Assembly: GCA_041946825.1 (NCBI GenBank) | Contig: JBHGBD010000024.1 | Span: 8,878 to 72,877 of the forward strand | Reading direction: 5' to 3' | Length of the DNA: 64,000 bases | Source of the DNA: CAZTHM01 sp041946825 | GTDB taxonomy: Bacteria; Acidobacteriota; Terriglobia; UBA7540 | Part shown: piece after piece, positions 1 to 9,215 of the stretch | Layout: each line of letters opens with the position of its first letter | Numbering within the stretch: position 1 is the first letter of the stretch | Made by a program: the position numbers and the translations under genes | The notes under the pieces: generated by a model | Seen by the model: only the letters and a program-made list of their open reading frames with translations | The model's database searches: none | Told to the model about the DNA's origin: nothing

Positions 1-1078
1 GCAAAGCATTGCCTGCCAGAATCTTGGCCAGCACTGCGGACGGCAGGTTGAGCGAGATCAGGAGATCGTAAAGTTGATTTGTAAACAGGTCCCGGCCAAA
101 GAACACTCGATCCTGGTACTCGATGAGGAACTTTTGCGTAAAGCTCAAATCCCGAGAGAGCGCGGTATGCCCGGAGCCGGCGGACAGATCGCAATTGAGG
201 TTCGGATATTTATCGAGGTAGTCCAGAAGCCGGCCGCGCCCGACAATGGGTTTGCCTTCCGGGTAGGCGAGTGGTTCCTGGTCGGCATCGCCCGAAATCT
301 CACGCCAGAAACCGGGCGCGTGTCCTAGAAACTGCGTTTGAGGGCAAAGGCGCAACGGGGCCTCCATCACTTCAAGGCCGCCGCCATACCACCATTGCCA
401 ATCATTCGGAACCCCTTGGCGAGGAAATGTGGGGTCCAGGTGAAATACAACCGGCAGGCCCAATTCGCCGCAGTAGTGAAATAGCCGGATCGCGTCGGGA
501 TCGTCATAGCGCATGCGGCGCTTGAACTCACCGAAGACGCGGACCCGGAAGATCTCCACTGCGGCCTTGAGTTTCTGGTGGGCGTGAGGGTCGTGCGGGT
601 CAACGGTCGTCCCGGGAATGAACCGCCCCGGATAGCGCTCAGCAACGTCGATGACATCACGGAAGGGAATCGACACGCCGGTGGGATTGGTCGTTGAGTA
701 GTAGGTAGGATCCATTTCGGATTCCGGTAGTTCCCAGCTTAAAAGCCAGGCTCGCTCGATGCCGGCGGCATTCATGTTCTCGACCATTCTTCCCCCGTCG
801 TAACCGATCCAACGGGGATGGCAATGGGCGTCGATGATGCGGTGCAGCGGGGCCCGTTTTTCAATTTCCTGAACCTTTTGAGGGGCGGCAGATGTTTTGC
901 CGCCAACGGCGAGCCCGGTCAACAAACTTAGCGAGCTGCTTATGCCTGCCCGAAGGACATCCCGTCGCCGCAGTGTCGTGGGGAACCGTGGTTCGGGGTT
1001 TGGTTGCCCGTTCCTCGCCAGATCGCCGGAGTTTCCAGACCCTTCATTGCTCGAATAACGGCCGGAAGGTCTTTCCAT
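1..1078 (-). CDS. Tat-exported amidohydrolase family protein (3' end cut by window edge)
   Basis: A coding frame on the minus strand runs from an ATG at 1078 to the left edge without a stop, giving about 359 residues. The start is set by AAGGAGG seven bases upstream. Residues 37-43 read RRRDVLR, followed by a hydrophobic stretch and an Ala-rich cleavage region, which fits a twin-arginine signal. The mature part begins with DAHCHP (residues 83-88), the HxH metal site of the amidohydrolase-2 family. Later VVFHLDP, LGHAPGF and FFGRDL supply the expected further His and Asp ligands. The family hydrolyses or decarboxylates small carboxylated or cyclic substrates on a TIM barrel; the substrate here cannot be told. 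It lies 150 nt downstream of the exported glycosidase-like gene on the same strand and could be co-transcribed with it. Confidence 0.82.
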   Translation of the reverse strand, partial: MERPSGRYSSNEGSGNSGDLARNGQPNPEPRFPTTLRRRDVLRAGISSSLSLLTGLAVGGKTSAAPQKVQEIEKRAPLHRIIDAHCHPRWIGYDGGRMVENMNAAGIERAWLLSWELPESEMDPTYYSTTNPTGVSIPFRDVIDVAERYPGRFIPGTTVDPHDPHAHQKLKAAVEIFRVRVFGEFKRRMRYDDPDAIRLFHYCGELGLPVVFHLDPTFPRQGVPNDWQWWYGGGLEVMEAPLRLCPQTQFLGHAPGFWREISGDADQEPLAYPEGKPIVGRGRLLDYLDKYPNLNCDLSAGSGHTALSRDLSFTQKFLIEYQDRVFFGRDLFTNQLYDLLISLNLPSAVLAKILAGNAL

Positions 1079-1228
1079 TCACTGACCTCCTTATTTCGGG
1101 AAAGCGATGCGCTTTGGTCTTTGACATCCTTCAATCCGGGGAACTAAGGCTGTCTTGTCGGCCACGCTGAACTCCCTCCCTTGCTTGCTGCTCGTTTCTC
1201 GCACCGCCGGCGACTGCTCACCCAATCT

Positions 1229-3286
1229 TCAGTCGCAACACCACACCACCATTCCTTTGGCGACTTCGGGAATGGTAAAGGTCATTCTTCCCTGACTCCA
1301 TCTGCCGTTAAGCTGCTCGGCCTGGCCCAAAAATGGAAGCACCTGCAGCTTTGAGTTTCGCGCCGCGGGAAATACGACCCGAACGTTTCGCTCCGGCGTT
1401 TGGTCCGCCACTTCGTTGCGTTTCAGCCCCCGGAAATTCGCCATGAAAACGTGCATTCTGCCGTTGACCTCAGCGATCTGGGTTGCCAGGAAGGGAGAAG
1501 CATCGACTCTGACTGTGGGCTTCGTACCGGAGAGTCGCAAAACTTGAGCAGACAGCCGTTGTCGCAGTTTCTCGAAATTCGCCTCCCTATAGTCTCCTTT
1601 GATTGCGAAGTCATTGAATTGCTTCGTGACTTCGGCATAGTAAGCCCTGCCGGGACATCGGGGGGCGTAAATAAAGCGCGTCGGCGAGAAAGAGGTCTGT
1701 TCGCGCGCCGGGTCGGTAATTCCCAGGAAGGCATGCAGGGGGTTCGTGGACCGCGGTTGGCGTTTTTCGTCGTACATTCCGGTTTCGCCGGTGACCATGA
1801 GTGCCTTCTCGTCTCTGACCAGCGCTTGCAGCCAATCCAATTCAGATTCGCTCAAACAACGGACGTCGGGCAGGATGAGTTGATCGCCATGGAAATCCTT
1901 CCGATCGCGGGGTGTGACAATCTGAACCTCAAGGTGCGACTGCAGTAGCAGATACATCATTCCTCGAAAGGACTCTATAAATTCCTCAGGAAAATAATCA
2001 CGGGTTTTGGGTGAAAAATAAACGCCAACAGGCCGGACCGGTTTGCGGGGCGAAAAGAAGGTCTGCTGATGGTCGGCGATCCAATTGAATATCAATTTTC
2101 GAGTGTCAATGTCATTTGAGCCTGACATTACATGCCCGCGCGCGTCCCAAACGTTGGTGCCAGCCATCAGCTCTGGCATCGCCAGATTCTTCATCGCCTC
2201 GCGCCGGTCTATTTTCTCGTTGTTGTCCCAGGAATAATTGAGCATCCAGGATGCTTTCCCCCCAGCGAAGGCTCTGAAGGAAAACATCCCGGTCATATAA
2301 CCGAACCAATCAAGAGGCGTTCGTGAGGCCGCCATGTGATCGCCGCTTCCGTATTCGTACTCATGCGCAATCGCGTCCACGACCGGATAAAGCTCGTAGA
2401 CGTCGGCTCCCACCCGCGGTGATGCTTCCTCAATGCCCGGATAGATTTCCGCGATGGTCATGCATTCAGGATTCGCAGCTTTCGCGTTCTCATCGATTTC
2501 CCTCATGAAATCTGTAATCGTCTCAATACGGAAGTCGATCCACTGAACAAAGCCTGGATCGGCGTAGTCGCCGAGCTTGAAGTCTGTCTTGGCGTCAAGG
2601 CCGGTCTTTTTCCTGAACGCCGCGACCGTGTAATCATCGAAGCTCGCCCAGCTGCTTTCCCAGCCATCGAAATGGGTCATCCAATACGGGATGTCCACGT
2701 AGATGCCATCGATTCCCGTCTTGGCAATCTGCCGCACGCGCGCCATGTAGGTCTTCCGCCACTCGGATGCGTACGGGCTGATCCAAGCGTCCTCGTCGCC
2801 CCGCGCGATCCAAAAGGCCGCGCCGCCGCCAAAAACCGCCGGTTCGCCCGTGAGCTTTCGTTGGACCCAGTCGGGGTGGTCCTTAAACAATGTGTGCTTC
2901 TGTCGGTCCGCGTTGGCAGTGATGCATTCCAAGCCGGCGATGTAAACGAATGCTCGATTTCCGGCCGCGTGAGCCTTTTGCGCGACCGCCTGAATGGCCT
3001 CTAGCTTTTCTGTGGGATCGAGAAAGCTTTCGTAGCGCCCGGTAATGTCATTGTCCGTCTCAATTCCGAAGACGTGAGAATCTTTAGCATCTTTGATGAT
3101 GGCGTCTACCCGGTCCAGGCTCAGACCGTATCCACCTATTCGCACAAAGTGCGTCCAGTTCCGAGAGTCTTGTGACGGCCTGTTCGATTGGGGCGTTGCA
3201 GCAAGGAATGCAGTTTTCAGGCTGATAGCGGCCGTAACCAACGATAGAACCCATAATGAAGCCGCTGCCCATTTACGTCGTTTCAT
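1229..3286 (-). CDS. Exported TIM-barrel glycoside hydrolase-like protein
   Basis: 685 residues from the chosen ATG at 3286, which has AGAGG eight bases upstream and starts a good signal peptide (MKRRKWAAASLWVLSLVTAA). A start at 3397 is open but would put 37 non-signal-like residues in front. The central part has the order of a GH42/alpha-galactosidase-like TIM barrel: the strand IDGIYVDIPYW, then NPECMTIAEIYPG with a possible catalytic acid, then a trimerisation-like region around VGVYFSPKTRDYFPEEF and a C-terminal beta domain. Family assignment is uncertain; it may be one of the unassigned families near GH42. It is divergent from the GH-A enzyme at 3758, with 471 nt between the starts, and is presumably periplasmic or secreted. 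Confidence 0.75.
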   Translation of the reverse strand: MKRRKWAAASLWVLSLVTAAISLKTAFLAATPQSNRPSQDSRNWTHFVRIGGYGLSLDRVDAIIKDAKDSHVFGIETDNDITGRYESFLDPTEKLEAIQAVAQKAHAAGNRAFVYIAGLECITANADRQKHTLFKDHPDWVQRKLTGEPAVFGGGAAFWIARGDEDAWISPYASEWRKTYMARVRQIAKTGIDGIYVDIPYWMTHFDGWESSWASFDDYTVAAFRKKTGLDAKTDFKLGDYADPGFVQWIDFRIETITDFMREIDENAKAANPECMTIAEIYPGIEEASPRVGADVYELYPVVDAIAHEYEYGSGDHMAASRTPLDWFGYMTGMFSFRAFAGGKASWMLNYSWDNNEKIDRREAMKNLAMPELMAGTNVWDARGHVMSGSNDIDTRKLIFNWIADHQQTFFSPRKPVRPVGVYFSPKTRDYFPEEFIESFRGMMYLLLQSHLEVQIVTPRDRKDFHGDQLILPDVRCLSESELDWLQALVRDEKALMVTGETGMYDEKRQPRSTNPLHAFLGITDPAREQTSFSPTRFIYAPRCPGRAYYAEVTKQFNDFAIKGDYREANFEKLRQRLSAQVLRLSGTKPTVRVDASPFLATQIAEVNGRMHVFMANFRGLKRNEVADQTPERNVRVVFPAARNSKLQVLPFLGQAEQLNGRWSQGRMTFTIPEVAKGMVVWCCD

Positions 3287-3757
3287 AATGAAGACCTCTG
3301 GATTTGCCGAGGAAGGGACCGTTCCTCCATCTGCGGTCAATACTTCGGTTGCAGTCCGGATTCTACCCAAGCTTGAGATCCCTCTCTCGGAGTTCATGAA
3401 TACCGGCCATCGACACGCGGCCGGATAGAATTGCAGAGCGTCCCGACGCGAACTCCGCGCCCGAGGAAAGGAGAGTGTACTCTAGAATGATCGGCCGGGC
3501 TTTCTCGTATCTGCCCCGCGGCGGCGCAGGGGGCGCCTTCCCCCACGCCCGTCGCCATCCCAAACTACGGCTAACCGTCAACCGAAGACTCTGATTATGA
3601 ATCGAGCCGACAACGGGGCGCACGGCACGGTCGTGGCCTGAAAGTACGCCAAGATTTGAGGAAGAATTCGTGGGAGCGACTGGCAGGAAGCCGGAGCCAG
3701 TATCCGAGAATTGTGGTATCGTCGCCGATTCTCCATGCAAAAAGAGCGAGGCAGTCT
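3287..3757. promoter_or_regulatory. Divergent intergenic region between two glycosidase genes
   Basis: This 471-nt stretch separates the start codons of two divergent exported hydrolase genes and must hold both promoters. Short open frames here have no ribosome sites or family features. I see no good TTGACA/TATAAT pair and no copy of the AATCGATAATCGATT operator found elsewhere; the nearest match is a single half site, AATCGA, near 3600. Confidence 0.4.
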
Positions 3758-5518
3758 ATGCGCCTAGTAATCGGAGTCCTCGTCGTGCAGTTCTGTGGGA
3801 TACTCGCGCTGCATGCCGGTGAGGGGATCCCCCGTCGGGTACCCGCGCGGCGCTCCACACAACTGGCTGCTGGCTTCGGCATGAACCAATCGCTTCCCCG
3901 CGAGCCTCGTCTGCCATGGTCACGCCCATGGTGGACGCGCCTGTTCGATTCCGGGGTTAAGTGGGTGCGCATCGGTCAGTACGAAAACTCCTCCGATATG
4001 ACCAGCTGGGATTGGGTCGAGCAGACACCAGGCCATTACGCGGTGATCCCTGAGCTTGACGAAGCGGTTCGCTCCCTGGTCGAGAACGGCGTCGAAATTG
4101 AGATTCAACTTCAGTACTCGAACCCTTTATACCAAGGAGATCCGCTGACCCGGCCGAGGCGCGTACTTCTTCCCCCGCCAGGGATCGGACAGGATGATGA
4201 ACCCGTCAACCCTATTTTCATTCCCCCGCAGACTGACGACCAGATTGAAGCCTTCCTCCAATATGTTCGCTTCATGGTGAATCACTTCAAGCAACAGGTG
4301 AGATACTGGGAACTCTGGAACGAGCCTAACATTGGCTATTGGCGGCCGCACGCGAAAACAAAAGAGGAGCTAATCGCCAAAGCCCGTGGATACGGAAAAG
4401 TCTTGTGCCGCTTCGCGGATGCGGTTCATGGAACCAATCCGGAAGCAAAAGTCATTTCCGGCGGGCTGGCAGGACCGGACCTCGTGTTCGCGCAAACGGC
4501 GCTCGCCTCCTGTCCGGAGAAAGTCGACGTCATCGCTTATCACACCTACCCGGGTTTCGGCCACAATCACATGCCTGAGGAAGCGGACTCGGTAGAGGGG
4601 GCGTCGGTCTTCCGCGAGACGCTCATGCACCTTCCGGGTATGAAGAACCGGACCGAGTTTTGGAATAACGAGTGGAATGTGTCGCCAAAATGGGAAGGTT
4701 CGAATGATTCCGTCCAGGCGCGATACGTACCACGATTTTACCTTTACCACCTTGCGCAGGGGGTGCGGGGTGCGATGTGGACTTTTGTTCCATCTACGGA
4801 CGGAAATGAGGATGACTTTTACGGCATCCTTCACGGAGACACCAAAGGTCCCGATGCTTTCCAGCCGAGGCCGTCGTTCGACGCTTTTCAAACCACTTCC
4901 GCGTTATTCGGACAGACTGTTCTCGACCGGTTGGCGGAGTTCGACTTGCGGCATATCCCCGAACAGTTGACCCATGGCGCCCTCCAAGCCCACGCGTTTC
5001 GCGACATAGTGTCCGGCAAGAGGATTTACGCGTTCTGGCTGGCAGTTCTGGCTGATTCACATGACAGTTTCAATCCTCTCGGGGTTGATTTCGAAGTCAA
5101 AGACTCTGCGATTCGTAACCCGATTCTGATCGATGTGAGGACAGGTGCAGTTTCCCCGCTCGAATGGGCGTCACCGGGAGTTCTGCATGTCCCGCTCAAA
5201 GACAGCGTGATGGCGGTTGCCGATATTTCCTACCTTGACTGGCCTGAGGTCCCGGAGACCCCAGCGGAGCTTCGGGCAACGCGCTCCGGGCATCTGGTGA
5301 ATCTCCAATGGAAATCGTATGGAGATATAAACGGGACAGAGATACAAAGGTCCATCGCCTTCGGCCCTTGGGTAGAAGTGGGGCGGACATGGCCGAGCAA
5401 GAACGAGTTTGCCGACTCCGTTCCCGCTGACCGCCGGGCGACCTACCGAGTGCGAGCCTTGAGCGGCAACGGGTCTTCGGCATGGTCCAACCCGGCCTGG
5501 GTGGACGTTAATCGATAA
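3758..5518 (+). CDS. Exported clan GH-A glycoside hydrolase with C-terminal FnIII-like domain
   Basis: 586 residues from the ATG at 3758, preceded by CGAGG and starting a signal peptide (MRLVIGVLVVQFCGILALHA). The upstream in-frame start at 3656 would add 34 non-signal residues. The catalytic barrel shows the clan GH-A acid/base motif ELWNEPN (about residue 187) and a second Glu in EFWNNEWNV (about residue 304) as candidate nucleophile, as in GH39 and GH5-like enzymes. After a beta domain, residues from about 500 on (PETPAELRATRSG to the end) look like a fibronectin type III module. The family subgroup cannot be fixed by eye. The stop codon overlaps the operator of the next operon, so this gene probably has its own promoter upstream. 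Confidence 0.85.
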   Translation: MRLVIGVLVVQFCGILALHAGEGIPRRVPARRSTQLAAGFGMNQSLPREPRLPWSRPWWTRLFDSGVKWVRIGQYENSSDMTSWDWVEQTPGHYAVIPELDEAVRSLVENGVEIEIQLQYSNPLYQGDPLTRPRRVLLPPPGIGQDDEPVNPIFIPPQTDDQIEAFLQYVRFMVNHFKQQVRYWELWNEPNIGYWRPHAKTKEELIAKARGYGKVLCRFADAVHGTNPEAKVISGGLAGPDLVFAQTALASCPEKVDVIAYHTYPGFGHNHMPEEADSVEGASVFRETLMHLPGMKNRTEFWNNEWNVSPKWEGSNDSVQARYVPRFYLYHLAQGVRGAMWTFVPSTDGNEDDFYGILHGDTKGPDAFQPRPSFDAFQTTSALFGQTVLDRLAEFDLRHIPEQLTHGALQAHAFRDIVSGKRIYAFWLAVLADSHDSFNPLGVDFEVKDSAIRNPILIDVRTGAVSPLEWASPGVLHVPLKDSVMAVADISYLDWPEVPETPAELRATRSGHLVNLQWKSYGDINGTEIQRSIAFGPWVEVGRTWPSKNEFADSVPADRRATYRVRALSGNGSSAWSNPAWVDVNR

Positions 5519-5524
5519 TCGATT
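5510..5524. promoter_or_regulatory. GntR-type operator (copy 1) overlapping a -35 box
   Basis: AATCGATAATCGATT is an inverted repeat (AATCGAT, one central base, ATCGATT). The same 15 bases occur at 12792-12806 in front of the GntR/FCD regulator gene. The size and symmetry suit a GntR-family dimer. Its right end overlaps TTGACA at 5523-5528, so a bound dimer would block RNA polymerase. Confidence 0.75.
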
Positions 5525-5551
5525 GACAAGCATCACCCTGGCAGCTATCTT
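5523..5551 (+). promoter_or_regulatory. Promoter of the paired large-enzyme operon
   Basis: TTGACA at 5523-5528, a 17-nt spacer and TATCTT at 5546-5551 form a good sigma-70-type promoter, with the operator at 5510-5524 overlapping the -35. It points towards the gene at 5832 and would leave a leader of about 270 nt. Confidence 0.65.
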
Positions 5552-5831
5552 TTCGCAGATCTCGCAGGTCCTAACTGGAGCGCGACGGGTAGATTGTCAA
5601 TGTGGATCACTCTCAACGAACCCATCCTACTCCCTCTGAAAACAGCAACTTCGGCAGTTGAGGGAACGCAAGACCGTCCATTACTCCGGTCAGTCCATGT
5701 CCGTCCAATATCACGAGGGCATGGGCGAGTATTTGCGGGATATCCGGGGCAGACCCTCGAGAAATTCGTTCTTACATTGAGGCCGTGCTCCGGCCTCATT
5801 GTCTGATGTCGCGTAGACTTGGGGGGTGAAA
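5552..5831 (+). other. Long 5' leader or gap ahead of the large-enzyme operon
   Basis: About 280 nt lie between the predicted promoter and the start codon. Small open frames here lack ribosome sites and family features. I see no recognisable riboswitch and no clear terminator. The length leaves room for an unrecognised leader element. Confidence 0.3.
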
Positions 5832-8800
5832 ATGCGTTTCCGACGGCTTGTCAGCCTCTGGGTCTTCTCACTTATCCTTCCTTTACCACCGACCGCGTTG
5901 GCGGCGGAATTCGACATCGCACCGTTTGCGCGGCGCTGCTGCGTCTCCGATACATATTCCCTCCAAACCATGTTTGACTACGATGCCGCGCGCCGCGCGG
6001 CGCCCGATGCGGAGAAGACCAGCGACGGCCGGTACATTTATGGATTGCAGTGGGCGGAGGAGCGTGACGTCCAGGAAGTACGCGTGCATTTCCGCAGCTC
6101 GGGGCCGCCGCCCCAAGCTACGGTCGAGTATTGGTTCAAAAACTGGCCCTATGCGCCGCCGCACATGCCTACCATCGAGGATCCGGTGGATGATCCTTGG
6201 CAGGGCAAGTGGCTCAAAGCGGAAACCACAACGGACTGCGACAACCGTTCCTGCCGGTACGGGTTTGCGCCGCTCGCGGTCAAAGAAAACCCGAACGCTG
6301 CAAATCTTCCGAAACTGGATTACCGCCGGACACTCAAGCTGCGACTGGTCTTTCCCGCCGCGCCCGGCATCGAGCGCGTCGAGGTTTTCAGCGGGTCTGA
6401 GGCGAAGCCGGTGGAGGTGCGCATTGAACTCGGCGCGGGCGAAACTTCACCGCATCTGTGGACTGGCCGGGTGAGCGTCTACAACGGGTCGCTCAGCAGC
6501 CTCAGCCTGAGCCGTCCCGCGCCCGGGGATTCTGCCAGCCTGCAGGGCTTCAACATTCAAACCCAGGGCGCGCCGAAGAGTTTGCGGGTCGGTTGTATTG
6601 CCGCCAGCCCATCGCTACCCGGCTCGCATGACATCACGATCGTGAGGGTCGAGGCGGGTGAACGGACCTTTTCCTTTGCCGTGCCCGATGTCGAGAAGGG
6701 CCCGATCTATGTTCCGGGGTTTCATGCCTACGTGACACTCGCCGCGGACCCCCAGCCGTTTTCGCCCTCCATCGTCAGGAAGGGCGAGCGGATTCGTGAA
6801 AAGCTCGCCGTCGAACGCGAGCAGACGTATGAGCGGGCCTCGAAGGAAATCCCCGCCCTCGATCCTGTCGAGCGCCAGGGTGGGAGGCTGTATCTGCCTC
6901 TCGCGGCGGATGCCAGCTGGCAAAAGTTCGCCTTCGAGTGGGGCGGGAACGTCGCCATCAGCAAACGCGGCACGAAGGCGAAGGGTGCCGAGCTCAAGCG
7001 CCTGGAGTGGCCCGGCGACCGGATTTCGTGGAAAATTGGCACCGGACAGCGTCCGGACTTTCGACTCGCCTCGAAGGATTCCAGGCTCTCCGTGCTTGAG
7101 AATTACCTTCCTATTGCCACCGCCACCTGGACCACGGACGGCGTCGATTACCAAGAGGAAGCTTTCGCGACCCTGCTTTCCGGGCCACTATCTTCCGAAG
7201 ACCCCAACCGCAGCGAGCAGACCCCCGCCGTCCTCATGTTGAAGCTGACGGCGACGAATCCTGCCTCGCAGCCGGGCAATTCGCGCATTTGGCTGGCGAC
7301 CGAGCCGGAGGAGGAGCTGGTCTTTGTAAACGGCGAGTTGCTCGCCGGGGGGCGCCAGTTGGTGCGTGCCCGCGTCAAGCTTCCGGAGTCCGCCCATGTC
7401 GCGCTGGCCGCCTTGCCTTCCGGAGCTGAGACGATTATCGGCATCAGGGCCGATGTTCCCCTGGGGCCGAAGGAACAGCGCGAGATTTTCATTGCGATTC
7501 CGTTCATCCCCCGGCTCACTCAACCGGAGCGCGCGCGGCTCGCGAAGCTCGATTACCAGGACGAGCGCGACCGCGTGGAGAAATACTGGCGCGAGGTCAC
7601 CGCGGGCGGAGTGCCGTTCGACATCCCCGAGCGGCGTTTCGTGAGTTTCGCCAAAGGGCTTATCCCTCGCATCCGGATTAGTTCCACAAAAGACCCGAAG
7701 AGCGGCCTCTACATGGTTCCGGCGGCGAGTTACAACTACCAGGTGTACGCCAACGAATCGGTGTTCCAATGCATGTTGCTCGACGTAGCGGGGTATTCGC
7801 ATCTCGCCGGCGAGTACTTGGAGACCTTTGTCCGTCTGCAGGGATCCAAACCCTTCGACGGGACTTACACGGGCGATCAGCGCGATGTCTACCACGGCGT
7901 GCGCGTGGACGCGGATTACGACTATACCGCGCACCAATACAACCTGGACCATGGCGTGGTCCTCTGGGGGCTTGCCGAGCACTACTTTTTCACGCGCGAC
8001 AAGGGGTGGCTCGGGCGTGTCGCGCCGAGCATGATGCGGGCCGCCGACTGGATCATCGAAGAGCGAAAACTGACCCAGCGCCTTGATGGCGGCGAGAAAA
8101 TTCCGGAATACGGGTTGTTGCCTGCCGGCCACCTGGAGGACAACGCTGACTGGGGTCATTGGTTTTCCGTCAACGCCTTTGCGGCGGCGGGAATGGCGCG
8201 CATGGCGCAGGCACTCGCCGATATCGGCGCGCCCGAGGCATCGCGTTATTCGCAAGAAGCGGGGGCCTACACCAGGGATCTGCGCGAGGCCGTTGAGCGC
8301 GCCTATCGCGCCGCGCCCGTGATCCGCCTTCGTGATAATACCTATGTCCCCTATATTCCCACGCGGCCTTATCAGCGCATCCGGCTCTTCGGACCGATCC
8401 GCGTCTCGTATTATTCCCGCTATCCGCAGAAGGTTCTTCCCACCTATCGCCTTTCCGCCACTCGCGAAGTTCTCTACGGGCCGATGATCCTGCTGACAAC
8501 GGGCGTCTTCGGTGCGGACGAGCCACTCGCCGACTGGGCGCTTGACGATTGGGAAGACAACGCGACGATGTCCACCTCACTGGGATTGCATGTACACGGC
8601 TGGGTGGACGACGAGTATTGGTTCAGCCGCGGCGGGATGGTTTTTCAGGCGAATCTCCAGAACCCGATCCTTGCTTACCTGCGCCGCTACGAAATCCCGG
8701 CGGCAATTCGGAATCTCTACAACGACTTCGTCTCCTGCTACTACCCGGACGTCAACGTGTTCACCGAGGAGTTCCGCCAGTGGCGCATGCCGAGCGGACC

Positions 8801-9188
8801 GTTCTACAAAGTCCCCGACGAAGCCAAGTTCGTCAGCCGCTTGCGTGACACCCTGGTCCGGGAAGATGGTGAGACGCTGTGGCTGGCGGCGGGGGCGCCG
8901 CGCCGATGGCTGGCGCCCGGCGAGAAGATCGAACTGCGCGACGCGCCGACATACTTCGGACTGGTCAGCTACCGGATGGAAGCCGGCGCCGGCCAGGTTG
9001 AAGCCACGGTCGAACTGCCGCGGCGGAATCCGCCCAAAACCGCGTGGCTCGTCGTGCGTGCTCCGGAAGGGAAACGGCTTCGCGCCGTCGAGATCGATGG
9101 TAAACCGTGGCAGGATTTTGATGCCGCCGGGGAGCGCATCCGGCTGCCGTTAAAACCTGCGCAGATTCGAATCACCGCCCTTTACTGA
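5832..9188 (+). CDS. Large exported (alpha/alpha)-barrel enzyme, paralogue 1 of 3
   Basis: 1,118 residues from the ATG at 5832, just after a G-rich ribosome site (GGGGGGTG); a GTG at 5826 is also in frame. A signal peptide (MRFRRLVSLWVFSLILPLPP, then TALAA) leads to a beta-rich N-terminal half. The C-terminal half is helical and looks like an (alpha/alpha)6 barrel of a glycosidase. Blocks shared with the proteins at 9216 and 22139 include DIAPF near the mature N-terminus, ENPNAAN, YANES, EHYFFTRD, IPEYGLLPAGHLED, WEDN and WFSRGG; the acidic residues in PEYGLLPxGxLED and EDN are candidate catalytic groups. I cannot name a CAZy family. It is followed after 27 nt by its paralogue and sits behind an operator-controlled promoter, so it probably acts on an extracellular or periplasmic glycan. 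Confidence 0.85.
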   Translation: MRFRRLVSLWVFSLILPLPPTALAAEFDIAPFARRCCVSDTYSLQTMFDYDAARRAAPDAEKTSDGRYIYGLQWAEERDVQEVRVHFRSSGPPPQATVEYWFKNWPYAPPHMPTIEDPVDDPWQGKWLKAETTTDCDNRSCRYGFAPLAVKENPNAANLPKLDYRRTLKLRLVFPAAPGIERVEVFSGSEAKPVEVRIELGAGETSPHLWTGRVSVYNGSLSSLSLSRPAPGDSASLQGFNIQTQGAPKSLRVGCIAASPSLPGSHDITIVRVEAGERTFSFAVPDVEKGPIYVPGFHAYVTLAADPQPFSPSIVRKGERIREKLAVEREQTYERASKEIPALDPVERQGGRLYLPLAADASWQKFAFEWGGNVAISKRGTKAKGAELKRLEWPGDRISWKIGTGQRPDFRLASKDSRLSVLENYLPIATATWTTDGVDYQEEAFATLLSGPLSSEDPNRSEQTPAVLMLKLTATNPASQPGNSRIWLATEPEEELVFVNGELLAGGRQLVRARVKLPESAHVALAALPSGAETIIGIRADVPLGPKEQREIFIAIPFIPRLTQPERARLAKLDYQDERDRVEKYWREVTAGGVPFDIPERRFVSFAKGLIPRIRISSTKDPKSGLYMVPAASYNYQVYANESVFQCMLLDVAGYSHLAGEYLETFVRLQGSKPFDGTYTGDQRDVYHGVRVDADYDYTAHQYNLDHGVVLWGLAEHYFFTRDKGWLGRVAPSMMRAADWIIEERKLTQRLDGGEKIPEYGLLPAGHLEDNADWGHWFSVNAFAAAGMARMAQALADIGAPEASRYSQEAGAYTRDLREAVERAYRAAPVIRLRDNTYVPYIPTRPYQRIRLFGPIRVSYYSRYPQKVLPTYRLSATREVLYGPMILLTTGVFGADEPLADWALDDWEDNATMSTSLGLHVHGWVDDEYWFSRGGMVFQANLQNPILAYLRRYEIPAAIRNLYNDFVSCYYPDVNVFTEEFRQWRMPSGPFYKVPDEAKFVSRLRDTLVREDGETLWLAAGAPRRWLAPGEKIELRDAPTYFGLVSYRMEAGAGQVEATVELPRRNPPKTAWLVVRAPEGKRLRAVEIDGKPWQDFDAAGERIRLPLKPAQIRITALY

Positions 9189-9215
9189 CCCTTTTTCGAT
9201 TGGGGAGCTGTCATC

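Noticed and set aside
367..660. A 97-codon minus-strand frame inside the first gene
   Set aside because: It is out of frame with the amidohydrolase, whose motifs and ribosome site are clear in the frame starting at 1078.
3590..3615. A third GntR operator in the divergent glycosidase region
   Set aside because: Only one half site (AATCGA) is present, without the inverted partner.
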